Shown here: piece after piece, positions 46,349-57,734 of the stretch
How positions within the stretch are numbered: the stretch's first letter is position 1
Layout of the letters: each line of letters starts with the position of its first letter
Origin: Trogon surrucura
Taxonomy: Eukaryota; Chordata; Aves; Trogoniformes; Trogonidae
Direction of reading: 5' to 3'
DNA length: 64,000 nucleotides
NCBI GenBank assembly: GCA_020746105.1
Contig: CM036626.1
Location: 17,907,001 to 17,971,000 of the forward strand
The notes under the pieces: model-generated
The model's database searches: none
Seen by the model: only the letters and a program-made list of their open reading frames with translations
Told to the model about the DNA's origin: nothing
Position numbers and translations under genes: made by a program

Positions 46349-48474
46349 ACTTAATATTCAAGTATTAACTTTTAGAATGACCTAGTGGTTTAAAACATTC
46401 TAAAGAAAAAAAGAAAGAAAAATAATAAAAAGGGTTGCAAGCAGCATTTGTTATTTTAAGGTTTTACTAAGGATTGGATGCCTCCAAGGTTTAGGGCTTC
46501 AGCTCCAGTTAAGCACACAAGTTTGCTATCCAAAATTTCTTTGAACTAATAAAATCCCTGGAGGTTATCAGATTGGGCTGAATATGGACTAAGGTTTTCA
46601 ACTCCTCCCCTTTTATCTGTAAATACCATGAGAGGAGCTCTCTAGCACCCTAAGTCAAATAGTTTCCTGTCTTGGCTGGGAACCGCTTCGGCAAACACTG
46701 GAGGCCATGAAAAGCAGTTTGATTCAGGCTCTGGGCAGGAGAAGGCACTGTCAGTCACTGCCGGCTCACCCCGGCCTCGTTTCAGGAGCGTGTTTCGGCA
46801 CGACGTGGCTGGGTTACGTACAAGCCCTGCACATTTCTGAGCCCCAGAAAACTTCAAGGCCAGAAGGAACACCATCTCCTAAATTCGAGGTGCCCAGAGG
46901 GATGCGTCAACCCTCCTGAAGACAAACGTTTCCGCCGACCCTCACCAAACCATCCTCTCCCCTACGTGAGTACCAGCGAGAACAGAAGAGCCCAGCCCAC
47001 CAGGTATTGGGGCCCCTTCGTCTGACAACAGACATCTCACCCCCAGTCAGAGCCTGTTCAGGTGACGGAGGAAGAAAATGGAAGAATCAAAAAGTCCTTC
47101 CTCCGGCAGAAAGGCACCTGCTGGGAGCGGAGCACACGCCAAACAGGCCGTTCACGGTGTCTGTACTAAACGTAAAAGGACCTGATTTTATTTTTTTGCT
47201 GACGTTGATATAACTTCAGGAACAGAAACAGCTGAATCTGGGAAACTGTGGGAATAGAAGGCCAGAGGCATCCCGCACACCCTGCGCCATCCTTACTGTT
47301 ATTTCCCACTCAAGGAGCAGAGCGGGTGCTTTACGGTTTCAAACGGTGGTCGGGAAGCACAAGTGTCCAAAGCAGTAACAAAAAAAACCCAATGTTATGC
47401 TCCTGACTGAAAAACTTGGCAGTTGTAAAGATACACGTGTGTGACATTAAAATAAAAATGCACGCAAATTCTACATGGATGGGAATTCCAAGTTTAACTC
47501 AACCTAATGAGAACTAGTTAGGCCCCCCTCCTCTCCCAAAACCGGACTAATTAAATGTCTTGTTGCTCTGCTTAGTTTTAAGAACTCTCCCCTGGCCCCT
47601 GAATGATCTCAGATCCTGTATCTCATGGCTTCACAGCCTGCTGACAACAGGCAGTTCCTTCTTTCTCGCTAAGAAATTACTTGCAATTTTTACACAACAA
47701 ATATCAAACTACAGCCATCCTACCACCTTTAAACAGAGAGAATGTTTTCTCCTTTCTGGAGCATCTTAACCTTTTTTATTCACCTAGACCAGCCACGAGC
47801 AGGATCTCCCACAGTGACATTTTCAGAGCTCCTTAAGATGTTCTGACTGCCCCAATTCAAGCCGATCGGAACAAAATCTCTCTGGCAATTTTGCAAATCT
47901 TATCCTAAACATACTTCTGCAACGTGAGGTCCTCGTCAGCCTCAGAAAGTCACGGGTTTCCCAAAGCTGTGCATGCACAGGAGCCCTTGATGCCCCACGC
48001 AGAGTCAGTCATCACCCGCAGCCAGGACCATCTCGCATGACCCTGCGAGGCTGCATCCCACGCCAGGACCAACGTGACTGATATTGAGGTTCAAACTCCA
48101 AACATCACACGATAACTACGGGGAGGTCAACGCCAAAAATCGTGCCCCCAGCGGTGCAAAAGCCAGGGAGAGGGCTGAGAAATCCAGCGCGGGGATGGGC
48201 AAGGAGGCAGGCTCGGCAGCACACAGCAGGCGGCTGGCTCCGGCTCAGCTCCCTGGCACAAGGGACCTTTGGGGAGCTTGACTGCCGGCTACGAGCCCTC
48301 ACAACATCATTACTTAATTGAAGGGCACATGCAACGCAATCTGTGTGGAAGGCAGAGGCAGGCAGCAGCCACGCTCTCGCTCCTCTCGGGCTGCAGCCCG
48401 GCAGCGAGCTGCACGATGCAGCGCATGTACCGGTCATAAAGTTATCCAGGCAGTTGCTCTGCTCGCCTGACTGC
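46349..48474. other. Unique non-coding sequence, nothing recognised
   Basis: Mixed-composition sequence that becomes GC-rich at about 48080-48450. Overlapping frames of 65 codons plus and 110 codons minus there are not supported by any domain. Confidence 0.48.
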
Positions 48475-48620
48475 CGACTACAACCGTGGCCTCTGGATGC
48501 AAATTACTGGCTTTTATAGGTTCCTGAAAAACATTTCACTGTGTCTGCTGAACAATGTGGGAGTTGTAGAAAGGGCCCGATGATGGCAATGGTGTAATTA
48601 AAAGCTGGGAGTGGAAAAAA
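48475..48620. promoter_or_regulatory. Possible conserved enhancer-like block (octamer, SOX-like and homeodomain-like words)
   Basis: Within about 110 bp there is ATGCAAAT, the POU octamer core, inside GGATGCAAATTACTGG near 48497. GAACAATGTGGG, a SOX-type ACAATG core, lies near 48550. GTGTAATTAAAAGC, a homeodomain-type TAATTA, lies near 48592. Adjacent octamer and SOX cores are a known arrangement in developmental enhancers. Function here is inferred. Confidence 0.33.
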
Positions 48621-49676
48621 AAAAATCAAAACACATTAGATTTCTTCTTCCAGACAGAAAGTCTGGTAAAAATGTCCTTCTTAAAAATAGTTTAAAAGAA
48701 AACGTCAAAGTAAATAAATAATTTTTAAAATTCCATACTCGCTCCTCTCCACAACCCCTCAAGTTTCCAACAGCTTCCCTGCTCAGTGCCCGTGAAGGAA
48801 AATGTATACGCTAGAGCACGTCCCTAAGCCCTATCCTCTATCTGGGAAAAAAATGAGATAGAGAAACTCTCCCCTATCTAATCACCGTCCCCGTCTGGTA
48901 GTAACAGAAGTTACTATCTCTGCCTGCCTGTCAGGAGCTGTGCAAAACCAATCGGTGGCTGGGGCTGATACGGCAGCGAGAGGTACGAGGGCTGCAAAGG
49001 CAGCGAGCAGCTGCAGCAGCTGGGACAAGCTCTGGGGAGCATCCAAGCCGATGTCCCCGGGGAAGCAAGCCGGGCATCGTGTGCCTCTTCTCCTGTGGTG
49101 GGATGGCAAAGGGACTTTAGACAAACCCTGCCCTTTTAGCAGCATGGTGTTTGTTATTTACCAATGAGGAATTCACCCACCCAAGACAGGGATCTTCTGA
49201 AGTGTTATTCCACCCGCTGCAGGATAAAGTCTTGATTATTGCAGAAAGAGTAGCGGGAACCCCCCAATCCAACTGCTAAACATAGCCCAAACCCCTTCTG
49301 CAAACTGAATTCTACACTAACATTTATTTGCTGTACTAAAACAGAGGAGGATGACTTCTGCTCTATTCTCCCTCCCCACAAAAAAAAAAGAAAAAATTTA
49401 CAGCAGCATCAGCTGGCAGTACCACGGGGAACAAAGCGGGTGGCCTGCGTTAGCCGTCATTTGCTGCGCAGGGACCCAACCCAGCCCACTTCCCTGTTCA
49501 GATATGTAGGGTTGATGCTGGGTTTGAACGCATCTGGGCAGGAGTTAGTCCTGAGCTGCCTCCGTGCCCAATACAGGAACTTCCTCCGACGGCACATTAC
49601 CACACGCTCCAAGTACAGGCATGCTGCACAACATTTCTCCAAGCATTAAGCTGTGGCCTCAAACAATCAAGGAGCC
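48621..49676. other. Unique non-coding sequence, nothing recognised
   Basis: AT-rich around 48640-48740, then moderately GC-rich with CAG-type words (GCAGCTGCAGCAGCTGG near 49009). No gene is recognised. Confidence 0.48.
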
Positions 49677-49720
49677 TTTTTTTTTTTTTCCTCTCTGCTT
49701 TTTTTTTTTTTTTTTTTTTT
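49677..49720. repeat. Two adjacent poly-T runs
   Basis: T13 and T22 are separated by CCTCTCTGC, giving a 44-base, nearly pure pyrimidine tract. A 199-codon plus-strand open frame crosses it, producing poly-Phe, which shows that the frame is spurious. Confidence 0.85.
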
Positions 49721-50474
49721 GGAGAAATGATCAAACCGGGGGTGGGGACAGAACATCCTGCGTGAAACCGCATCCTGAACAAGCATCACCACGATTCACT
49801 GTAAATAAATACTCTCTCCTTGCAGCACTTCCGTCAACTGTCACTGCCTTGGCTCCAATCACCTTTCAAGTCCAAACAGGAAAGCAGAGAAAAGCGAGTG
49901 AGATGGCAGATATGAGGTTTAATTTGCTTTTCACTGCAGTTTTCATTGGTGGTGCGCTTCCAATTCGTCGGCATTGCCAGCTGCCTGGAATCACTCCTGG
50001 ACCCAGTTTTTTCCTGTTAACCTTCATAATTGTATTATTATGGGCAAGCCCACAAACTGCGCTACAAAAAAGCTGTAAAAAGTGCAGCTTCCACCCTTTA
50101 TTAGATAAGCAGCCAGATCCAAACCCTGCTGCTGCAGACAGAAAGGCAACTCAGATTTACTAAAGATGTTTCTTCACCCATGTTTTACATAATGCAAGAT
50201 GTGCCTGCTAAAAAAAAAAAATAAAATAAAGCATACGTGGCGGAGGGAGGGGGGAACGGACACAGCAAAAGGATTACAGGATGAAATAAGTTTGACCTCA
50301 ATTTTCATGAAAACTTGCAAAAACATATATGTAAGTTTGGGAAAATCAAAGATGCCAGAGGATAACAACCCCAGGCAGGGGGAGCACAAGCGGGAGCTAA
50401 CTCGGCTCGTGCACGTGAGCTCGGCGAGGGGTGGGAACGTTGCACACCCCATGGTATTTCGAACAAGTTGATGA
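49721..50474. other. Unique non-coding sequence, nothing recognised
   Basis: No gene, repeat family or RNA fold is recognised. An A run lies at about 50211-50221. Confidence 0.48.
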
Positions 50475-50513
50475 TGGAGAAAAAGAAGAAGAAGAAGAGG
50501 AGGAGGAGGAGCT
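50475..50513 (+). repeat. GAA/GAG polypurine microsatellite
   Basis: GGAGAAAAAGAAGAAGAAGAAG passes into AGGAGGAGGAGGAG, about 39 pure purines. It is a trinucleotide-type simple repeat that could form triplex DNA. Confidence 0.85.
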
Positions 50514-50789
50514 GCCTCTCGTGCGCACCCCCTCGTGGGCACGCCAGCCGGTACCCGCAGGCACCAAGGCAGGGAGGGAAGGGTAGTTTGCAGAGGTGCG
50601 CTCCTTCAGGAGCCAAAAACTGGGGGAAAAACCCTCGTGAACCTCCATCAGATCGACATAAAGCACAGCCCCCTCGCCCTCAGGAGGGGACGAAAAGACC
50701 TTGGCAGGCGCAGCCCGCCTGGGCGTGCCGGGATGCACGGGATCCCCTCCCCACTGCACACGCACGCAAGGAGCAATTTAATTAATAAA
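50514..50789. other. GC-rich unique sequence, no gene recognised
   Basis: Long overlapping open frames on both strands (105 and 98 codons plus, 122 and 103 codons minus) reflect high GC content. No domain is recognised and the frames read through the neighbouring microsatellite. Confidence 0.45.
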
Positions 50790-51440
50790 AGTAAAAATGA
50801 AGTATTACATGTAGCAGCAAAGCATTATTAAAAGCTGTAATGTCTCAAAGGTTCCTATGAAGTCATGTTCTTACAATTCACTCTGAAGAATTTAAAGACA
50901 AAATTACATGCTTGGTAATACTCTGGGGAGCAAGCTTTTCTATGTGGCCCATTGTTTGTGTATGATGCATGGCTTTGAGAAAGTGGCATTGTTAGAGGGA
51001 TCATAAATCACAAAGGGGAAGTTTGATTTTTATTATTTTTTCTTTTTTTCAAAAAAAAATAATAATCTTATTCCAGACAGGGCTTTCCTCTGCTGCAGTT
51101 GTTTCAGCAAATGAACCGGCATTAGACCTACATAGGCTGTGGGGGTCTCAAGCTGCTCAGATGATCATCACCCTCTTCACAACCTCTCCGGAGAAATAAG
51201 CAAACTGCAGCCAGTACCGCAGACTCTCTATCGCTGATTCCAAGAGAATGTTTATTTTTCTAAAGGTAACTCTTCAAGATAAAAATCTTGAATATTGAAG
51301 TGCAGCACTAAAATTTCTGCACTGCCTTTTGCAAAGTTTACCTGGTGTGGTTTGCCACCTTAGTTTTCTTCAAATGATCTCTGGTTTTGCTGCGGTTATT
51401 TATTCTTAGCTGTATCATTTCTGAACTTGGAACTAAAGTG
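50790..51440. promoter_or_regulatory. Possible conserved regulatory region
   Basis: Two complex AT-rich sub-blocks (about 50790-51030 and 51240-51440) flank a low-complexity A/T run. The first has GGCCCATTGTTTGTG near 50946 and GGCATTGTTAG near 50986, two ATTGTT cores as bound by SOX factors, plus ATCATAAATCAC. The second has TTGCAAAG, TGTTTATTT (forkhead-like) and TGCGGTTATTTATTC (RUNX-like TGCGGT). There are no open frames. Conservation is untested. Confidence 0.33.
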
Positions 51441-52520
51441 GGCTTCGTGCACTTCAAAAGCAAAAAGCAAATGCCAAAAATCACTTAACTACCCACATGC
51501 ACCCACCCCATCCCTCACCAGCGCACACGAATTTGCTAGTGGCCTGCCTCTCAAAGCAACCACAATAAAGTTACTGCTCCGATGAAGCTGATGTATTTCA
51601 CAAGAGCTGAAAACTCAGAACGGTTTCCCTGACACTGCCCAGCTTCATCTCAAACCAACCAACAACAACAACAAAAAAAAAAGAAAAAGAAAAAACCCAC
51701 ACCACTAAAAACCAACCAAAAACCCCAGGAGATAACAGATGTCACAGTAAGAACATCCCAGCAGTTCACAGTAACTCCCTGCTGAGACCGAACCACGCAA
51801 AGTCGTTTGCAAAGAAAGAACCAACGTGGTCAAGAATGAATCAATGGATACCAGTCATGCCAGAAAGTCGGAAGTGTCTCCAGGCTCTGTGAGTCCAGTC
51901 AGGCCCCTCTGAAGGGACATTTTTCAGACATGGCAAGCACACACCACCTCCTGCTTGAGGGACAGAAAGCCCGCAGCACATCCCAATGTAACCGGGCATC
52001 ACCTTCCCCAAGGGGACGCCTCCCAAAACACAGATCGTGCGGGTTCACACCCTGCTCAGGGGAAGTTATTTTCTCATGCCATCTCTTGCTCCTTACATCT
52101 GTATTTTAGTTTTGGTGTACACATTTGGTTTACATGCCTATTCACAAATGCAGGAAAACCTCAAGCAGCATTCATTCCTCAGGTAAAGAAATATTAAACC
52201 TTTCAAAGCAAATCTGAAATACCAGCTGTGGATACCTTAATGGATGCACTTATACTTCCACCAGCACCTGACTTCCAGTTACAAATCACAGCTCTATAAA
52301 TTACATGTCCCTGGGACTCGGTCTTACATCTCTGCATCCTACAGTCCCTACAGCTTCTGTCCCACACACACCCACCCCCCCGCATCCCACTTTGGACTGT
52401 TTCCCTCGATGCTCTCCTGTTGTAGTGTATTACAAGTACGAAAGTAGAATTATTTTTTGCCCCAACTTAACTTAACCTGGTACTAGCTGGTAACCAAGTG
52501 GCAGATGTCTAGGCAGACAC
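51441..52520. other. Unique non-coding sequence with an A-rich tract
   Basis: The A-rich run with AAC and GA interruptions lies at 51659-51696. Nothing else is recognised. Confidence 0.5.
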
Positions 52521-52537
52521 CCCAGCCTCGACTCCCG

Positions 52538-52620
52538 ACTGGCATAAATCAGCACAGCTCCACCGACAGCGGGAGAACTAAGGAACTGTGTCAGTTTATA
52601 CCAGCTAAAAATCTGACCCC
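52538..52620. repeat. Decayed foldback element (imperfect inverted repeat), possibly an ancient amniote palindromic repeat
   Basis: The left arm 52538-52557 (core CTGGCATAAATCAGCACAG) and the right arm 52586-52605 (core CTGTGTCAGTTTATACCAG) are reverse complements at 14 of 20 positions, and all six mismatches are transitions. The right arm is followed by TAAAAATCTGACCCC. From memory, amniote genomes carry an old palindromic repeat built around CAGCTGAGGATCTGGCCC with arms containing ATTTACACC, and this looks like a worn copy. The family name is not certain. Transition-only divergence of the arms suggests a once perfect palindrome decaying by deamination. Confidence 0.45.
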
Positions 52621-54235
52621 GTTCTTCTGATTTGTCTCAAGATAGTCACTACAGTCAGAATGTAAGAAGAATAAATTAGCATGGATTAAGCCTGGGAAAA
52701 CCTGCTGAGGAACCTTGACTATGTTAAAACACACTTACTGATGTTAACTTCATTCACTCGTAACTCTGCGGCTTAATAAGTCATATGGTCTAAATACCAT
52801 TAATCAATGGGATCAGTCCACTATTAGTTATCCCCACATACAAGGGGAATAAAAATAATAAAATAACCTTGCTGTTTAAGAACCAAGTGCTTGCAAATTT
52901 ACGACGGTTGACTCAAGAAGCACATGGCACGTCCTTCTGCCAAAAGATCTGCCTCCTTCAGGAGAGCTGACTTCATCCAGCGCTGCTAGAAGGTCTCCGT
53001 CTGCCTTATCCTTACAGCATGAATATTTGGCTGCCAACGCTACACGAAAGAACTATTTACACTCCATAAAAGGCTTGGACATAGTCTGGAATACAGGCAG
53101 AAACGAGAGAGCTAAACAAAGCTAATTATTTTGAGAACTTCCATCTAGAAGCATTATTACAATAAATTCCACGTGTTTCTCTCAGCTTCTACATGCTGCG
53201 AAGGATATCCAGTCTGTGTTCAAAAAGGGCATCATATGGAAACAATTACAGCACACAACTGAGTCCGACCGATGCAAAGACCACTGACCCATCTTTATGG
53301 GCATTTTAAATAATTTATGTCCAACTTTAATGCAATCTGCTCTACTTGACATCGCTGACCCAAAGCATATCAAGGTTTATGTTGGGTTTCTTTAACATTC
53401 AGACCCTGTCAATGAAGATGTGATCTACGTTGTTGGGAGCTCCTCCCCGCCAGCCACCGAGGCAGGGCTCTGCTAATCCCCACCGCTGCACCTGTGCCAA
53501 GAAGTCCTGGCCAAAAAACATCTATTTTACTCCTCCCGAGGGTTTTGTGTAGCCAAGCTCACTTTCTTCCTACCTCTGCTGCTGGATGCCTAGAAGATAA
53601 CCAGAAAGAACTGGCAATAAAGCTGGTGGCACGGGTAGGGCTTCACCATGAGCTGAACGAAAACGTGACCGTCGCTCCCGTGCCAAAAAAAAAGAGAGAG
53701 TCTTGGAAGAGGAGCTTTTGAAGAAGGGATAATAGAAGACTTAGTTACTTGCTCTTCACCTTGAAGACCTGATTTGATGAAAATACTTTCTGGAGGCTAA
53801 TGCAAACCAGCGCTTGTCCCAGGTCCTCGAACAGGCTTGAGGAGCATGGGGAGAGCAGAGCACAACTGGGAACGGCGAGTAAATCCCTCCGGGGGCAAGC
53901 AGGGAGGCCAGACAGCAGCAGGGATGCTGCCTGCACGGGATGCACAGCAGGAAGGGGTCTGAGCTCCTGCATTCCACCACCCAGGAGCTACAGCCACCCC
54001 AGAAGGGGACTTGACTCCACCTTTCCTGCCACAAGCCCTCAAACTCGGACAGATCCCCTCGGGAAGGAGCCGAGGGCTGCAAGGGGTGGTAACAGGAATC
54101 CTGCCTGTTGGATTTCGCATGGACCTCTCCTGTGCACAGCTGAGGCCGCGACCGAGGAAGCACTTTGGACTCCCTGCCCTTATCTTCAGAGAGATGACGT
54201 TGGTGACCACAAGTTAATCCAGCCCAAGCACGAGC
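52621..54235. other. Unique non-coding sequence, nothing recognised
   Basis: Mostly unique sequence that becomes GC-richer at 53780-54150. There, frames of 157 and 173 codons run antiparallel across the same DNA. Neither resembles a known protein, and their overlap argues for chance. Confidence 0.45.
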
Positions 54236-54329
54236 TTGATTTAAATCAAAGCGATCTGAATCACTCATTTTAATCACGGTTTATATCAGAAAGCAGGAAA
54301 CATGGTTTATATCACTGATTTTAATCTTG
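54236..54329. repeat. Degenerate 13-bp tandem repeat with GATTTAAATCA-like unit
   Basis: Related 11-mers occur at regular spacing: GATTTAAATCA (54238), GATCTGAATCA (54253), CATTTTAATCA (54266), GGTTTATATCA (54278), GGTTTATATCA (54304) and GATTTTAATC (54317). The steps are 15, 13, 12, 26 (one decayed unit) and 13 bases. The first unit lies in a perfect 14-bp palindrome, TTGATTTAAATCAA (54236-54249). This is a small, old minisatellite-like array. Confidence 0.65.
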
Positions 54330-55363
54330 TTTTACATTTGTACTTTTATATTTATTTTCTTAAAGACTGATGCAAACTCGTTAGCAACTTCATTAATTAC
54401 AACCTTTTAACGAAGCTTCACTTTTCTCCCTGCTAAACAAGAGAACAGGCTATTTCCACATTCATTTCTATCCCTAAGTTTCAGATTATGACTACATTAG
54501 AAACAAGGACTATTTTTATTAGTTGGTAATTTTTTTTTTTATTCATATTGATCTTTATTTGGTTGAAAAGCAGAACTGCAACAAAATGAAATAACAGTTT
54601 TTATTTATTAAATGTAAGTTACTTAAAATATACTCGATACATAATAAGTTGATGCATGTAAAACATTTACTGAATATGATCTGTTCTCAGGAAAACTGAA
54701 TATATTAGGATCTCAGCAGTGCTAGATCTCATCCTCTTGCATCTTTATTTCATGCCTAGATTAGAAATGGAGAACAAGGTTTCCTCTTTTCAGCTCCACA
54801 CTAGTTTCTCAGATTTTACTGAATCACCAAGGGAATTGCTAAAACCATTCAGCCCCATCCCAACAAATACTGAAATCAAATTCCTCGTCTACAGAAGAGG
54901 TCACAAGTAGCTAAAGCCGATCAATTTTCACATGCTGTAATACAACTGAAAAAAATAACTTCATTTAGATCTTCAGGCTAATTTTTTAAAAATGTCAACA
55001 GAAAAATGTATATTTTTAATTATTTTCCATTTAATCTTTTAAAATAATACATCTCCCACACTTCAGTATTATTTTAAAAACGCAATTTTAAAATGCTATT
55101 TTTATTTAAAATCTGTAAAGTTTAATTTTAAAAGCAATATTTAAAAATCTATCCAAGACTCACCCATTTTGTCCCGCCTATTTAACCTGCAGTTTAAATA
55201 ATTTATAACTGCTTAAATATTCCAGAGAACATAAGTAGTACAATCAATAAAATGAAAAAAGGGAACAGAAGGGAAAGAAACCCCACTTATTTCTTAAACT
55301 TTAAGAAGTTACCAATTCTCTAAACCAGCTTTTGGGGTTGTTTTTTGAGCAGGAAAGGGGGGC
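54330..55363. other. AT-rich unique sequence
   Basis: The part from 54930 to 55260 is extremely AT-rich, with many TTTTAAAA and ATTTTTAAAT words and no open frames. It may be a spacer or attachment-type DNA. No gene is recognised. Confidence 0.45.
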
Positions 55364-55380
55364 TTTTTTTTTTTTTTTTT
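55364..55380. repeat. Poly-T tract
   Basis: T17 follows GGGGGGC. Minus-strand open frames here read through it as poly-Lys and are spurious. Confidence 0.85.
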
Positions 55381-56579
55381 AATCTTGGGTTCAAAGTTCT
55401 TGGTTCTCTGCTGCCGGGTGACTCCACAAACATTTTGGCTTTGCTGCCCGGGGCGATGGGGGCCCCGGGAACCCCCCCTGCAGCCTCCAGCGACGGAGCT
55501 GCCGTTTGGGGAAAATCAAGCAGAAAGCCCACAAGTGGAAAAAGCCAAACTTGTAGAGCCACTCGACCCATCCCTCCCTCTGAAGAAACACTCTACTGAG
55601 AGCTGGGTAAGGATGTTTTATTTGGGGGGGGGACAGGGAGTATTTTCCTGATTTCAGCATCACAGCCCAAAAGGCTCCAGCATCCTCACAGCCAGGTGCC
55701 CATGATACCCACACTCTCATCCCCCCCCCCAAACCAGCTCCTTGCTTTACAGTATGGTGTGAAACACCAGGAATTAAAAAATAAATAAATAAAAGTTAAG
55801 CTAGAGGCAGGGAAAAGAGGGGGAGAAAGAAAAGAAAAGTCATTCTATTGACTACAGCATCTCTACCACACATAATTCAAGCACTATAGCTGGTATGAAT
55901 TGGGGGGTGGAGGGGGGAAAAGGGAGCTTTTTTTATCCTTTTCCTTCAAAGAAACTCATCAGAAAAACTGCTATTCAATTAGGCAAATCCTCAGCACATT
56001 TACTTTCTGCAAACCTAAATAATAACAAACTAACCCAAAACACCATGAAGGAACAGCACGTAGAACGTGTGGTAAATAAAAGTTTAACAAATCCCTGGAG
56101 AGTTACCACCAACACTGAACATGGCATTTCTTCCCTGAAGAATTTACAGATTCAGACTCTCGACGGAAGATTTTAGAAAAATATAATTAAAATCTGCAGA
56201 GTAAGCAACCATTTTTGGTTTAAATATTAAAAAAAGACAATTACATACAAATGCTACCTAAACATACATGTGAGCTCGATCAGGAGGGACTGAAATGGAA
56301 AAACAAACAGCTCACAGGCAACTAGCACAGAAAATATATGCTGCTCTTTAAACACACCTTTAAATACCATTTCATAAGTTTATATTTTATGGTAATTTGA
56401 GATCCCAATTTGACAGTCTTGTACGCACCACACACTACCTCCCTATAAAATACACATATAGAATGGTATTCACATTCTTGGTAAGAGCAAGATTAACAGA
56501 ACAAGCCCTTTTCCAAAAAACACCATTTAAAATAGAAGAAGAAAGGGCTTGTAATAAGAAGGCCATTTTGGTGTTTATT
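55381..56579. other. Unique non-coding sequence with small simple repeats
   Basis: A G9 run lies near 55623, a C10 run near 55721 and an (AAAT)n run at 55777-55794. The GC-rich stretch 55400-55560 has overlapping frames in both directions. Nothing is recognised. Confidence 0.48.
55777..55794. repeat. (AAAT)n microsatellite
   Basis: About four units of AAAT/ATAA lie within AAAAATAAATAAATAAAA. Confidence 0.75.
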
Positions 56580-56945
56580 TTATAATTCTGAGTGAATGGA
56601 CGCAGCATAAAGCTATGATTATTACCCTGCAGTCGTAATATATGTGATTTAGAGTATGTTTAGGGAAAACGTTAGCTGAGACAGTGGGGCTGTAAACGGA
56701 TAAAGAATTTGGGCACAGAAATGCAACCCACTTCTGCTAACCCACACCCAGGCTCTGTGCAACTTTATTTACTGCTCATAGCCCACTGCAAACGCGGGAA
56801 GCTGTATCTAACACCACACAAATTTGGATATCAGCTGTCCTATGCAAATTTGACTCTAATTACGTATGCATTACTGAGCTATGAAATAAGTCAGTGTGTT
56901 GCGGTATGTGAATACACATCCCGCTCTTGTTTTTGAGCATAATAG
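56580..56945. promoter_or_regulatory. Possible conserved regulatory block
   Basis: Complex sequence with CTATGCAAATTTGA (octamer ATGCAAAT at 56842-56849) followed by CTCTAATTACGTATGCATTA. These words place POU- and homeodomain-type cores within 30 bp. CAGTCGTAATATATG near 56630 keeps a CpG in AT-rich DNA. There is no long open frame. Function is inferred from motifs. Confidence 0.32.
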
Positions 56946-56969
56946 TTTTCAGTGTCTGCTGAGTGTTCA

Positions 56970-57050
56970 TATCCTGTGGACTTTCCTTTTTTTTCCTTTT
57001 CCTTTCTATCCTGTAGACTTCCCCCCACCCCTTTTTTTTTTTCTTTCCAA
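56970..57050. repeat. Pyrimidine-rich imperfect tandem duplication, period about 37 bp
   Basis: TATCCTGTGGACTTTCC at 56970 recurs as TATCCTGTAGACTTCCC at 57007. Each copy is followed by a T/C-rich run (T runs near 56988 and 57032). It is probably a slippage duplication in a polypyrimidine tract. Confidence 0.7.
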
Positions 57051-57734
57051 ATGACTCCTTTTCTAATTTAAAAAAAAAAAATTATAAAAATTAAACCTGT
57101 TCTTCAAAGCAAAAGCAACATGAATTCCAGTCAGAGAGAAGTAAAAACCAAAGACTGTTATTTTATATTGTGTAATGAATTAGCTTTAAAAAGGTTGAAC
57201 AATAAACAAACAACTACCCAAAACATTTTTGTGAGCTAATTATGTACTAAGCAAGAAGTAATTTTAACCTTATACCAGCATTTTATGTTTGGGGCACTTC
57301 TATTTCACGTCCCTTGACACCTTCTCCAATAATCCATCTACTTTATATTGGAAAGCCTCACATGAATAAAACTTTATGGCACTACAGGCATTTAGCCTTC
57401 CACTGACATTCCTGGCCCGTTCAATTCTGCAATTCAATCAAAATCAAATCTCAAAATCCTCTTGTCAGCCAGCGTTGCTTTCATATGCCCGAGCCCTGTG
57501 TAAGGATAACTGCATCCAATCTTTCCCCCAAGCAGTGCTTATATTGTTTTATTACAGTTCAATGAGTGGAGTTCAAAATTACATGCAGCTGCCTACTACT
57601 GTGGTCTGTCTGTGTTACGCATGGACACAAGTATTGCCCACCAGGCTTGAAATCATTCACTTACTGGTCTGGCAAGAGAGGCTGTGAGCACTTCATTGTA
57701 TGGAGGAACATCCTGCCTGCTAGATCTAAAGAGG
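57051..57734. other. Unique AT-leaning sequence, possible conserved element at 57120-57300
   Basis: From 57120 to 57300 the sequence is AT-rich and complex, with TGTAATGAATTAGC and GTGAGCTAATTATGTAC words, and could be a conserved block. The 103-codon frame at 57376-57687 has no recognised similarity. Confidence 0.4.

Noticed and set aside
49564-50163. 199-codon plus-strand open frame
   Set aside because: It reads through two poly-T runs as poly-Phe. Homopolymers lack stop codons in that frame, so its length is artefactual.
53756-54277. 173-codon minus-strand frame opposing a 157-codon plus-strand frame
   Set aside because: Long antiparallel frames over the same GC-rich DNA are a composition effect. 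Neither resembles a known protein.
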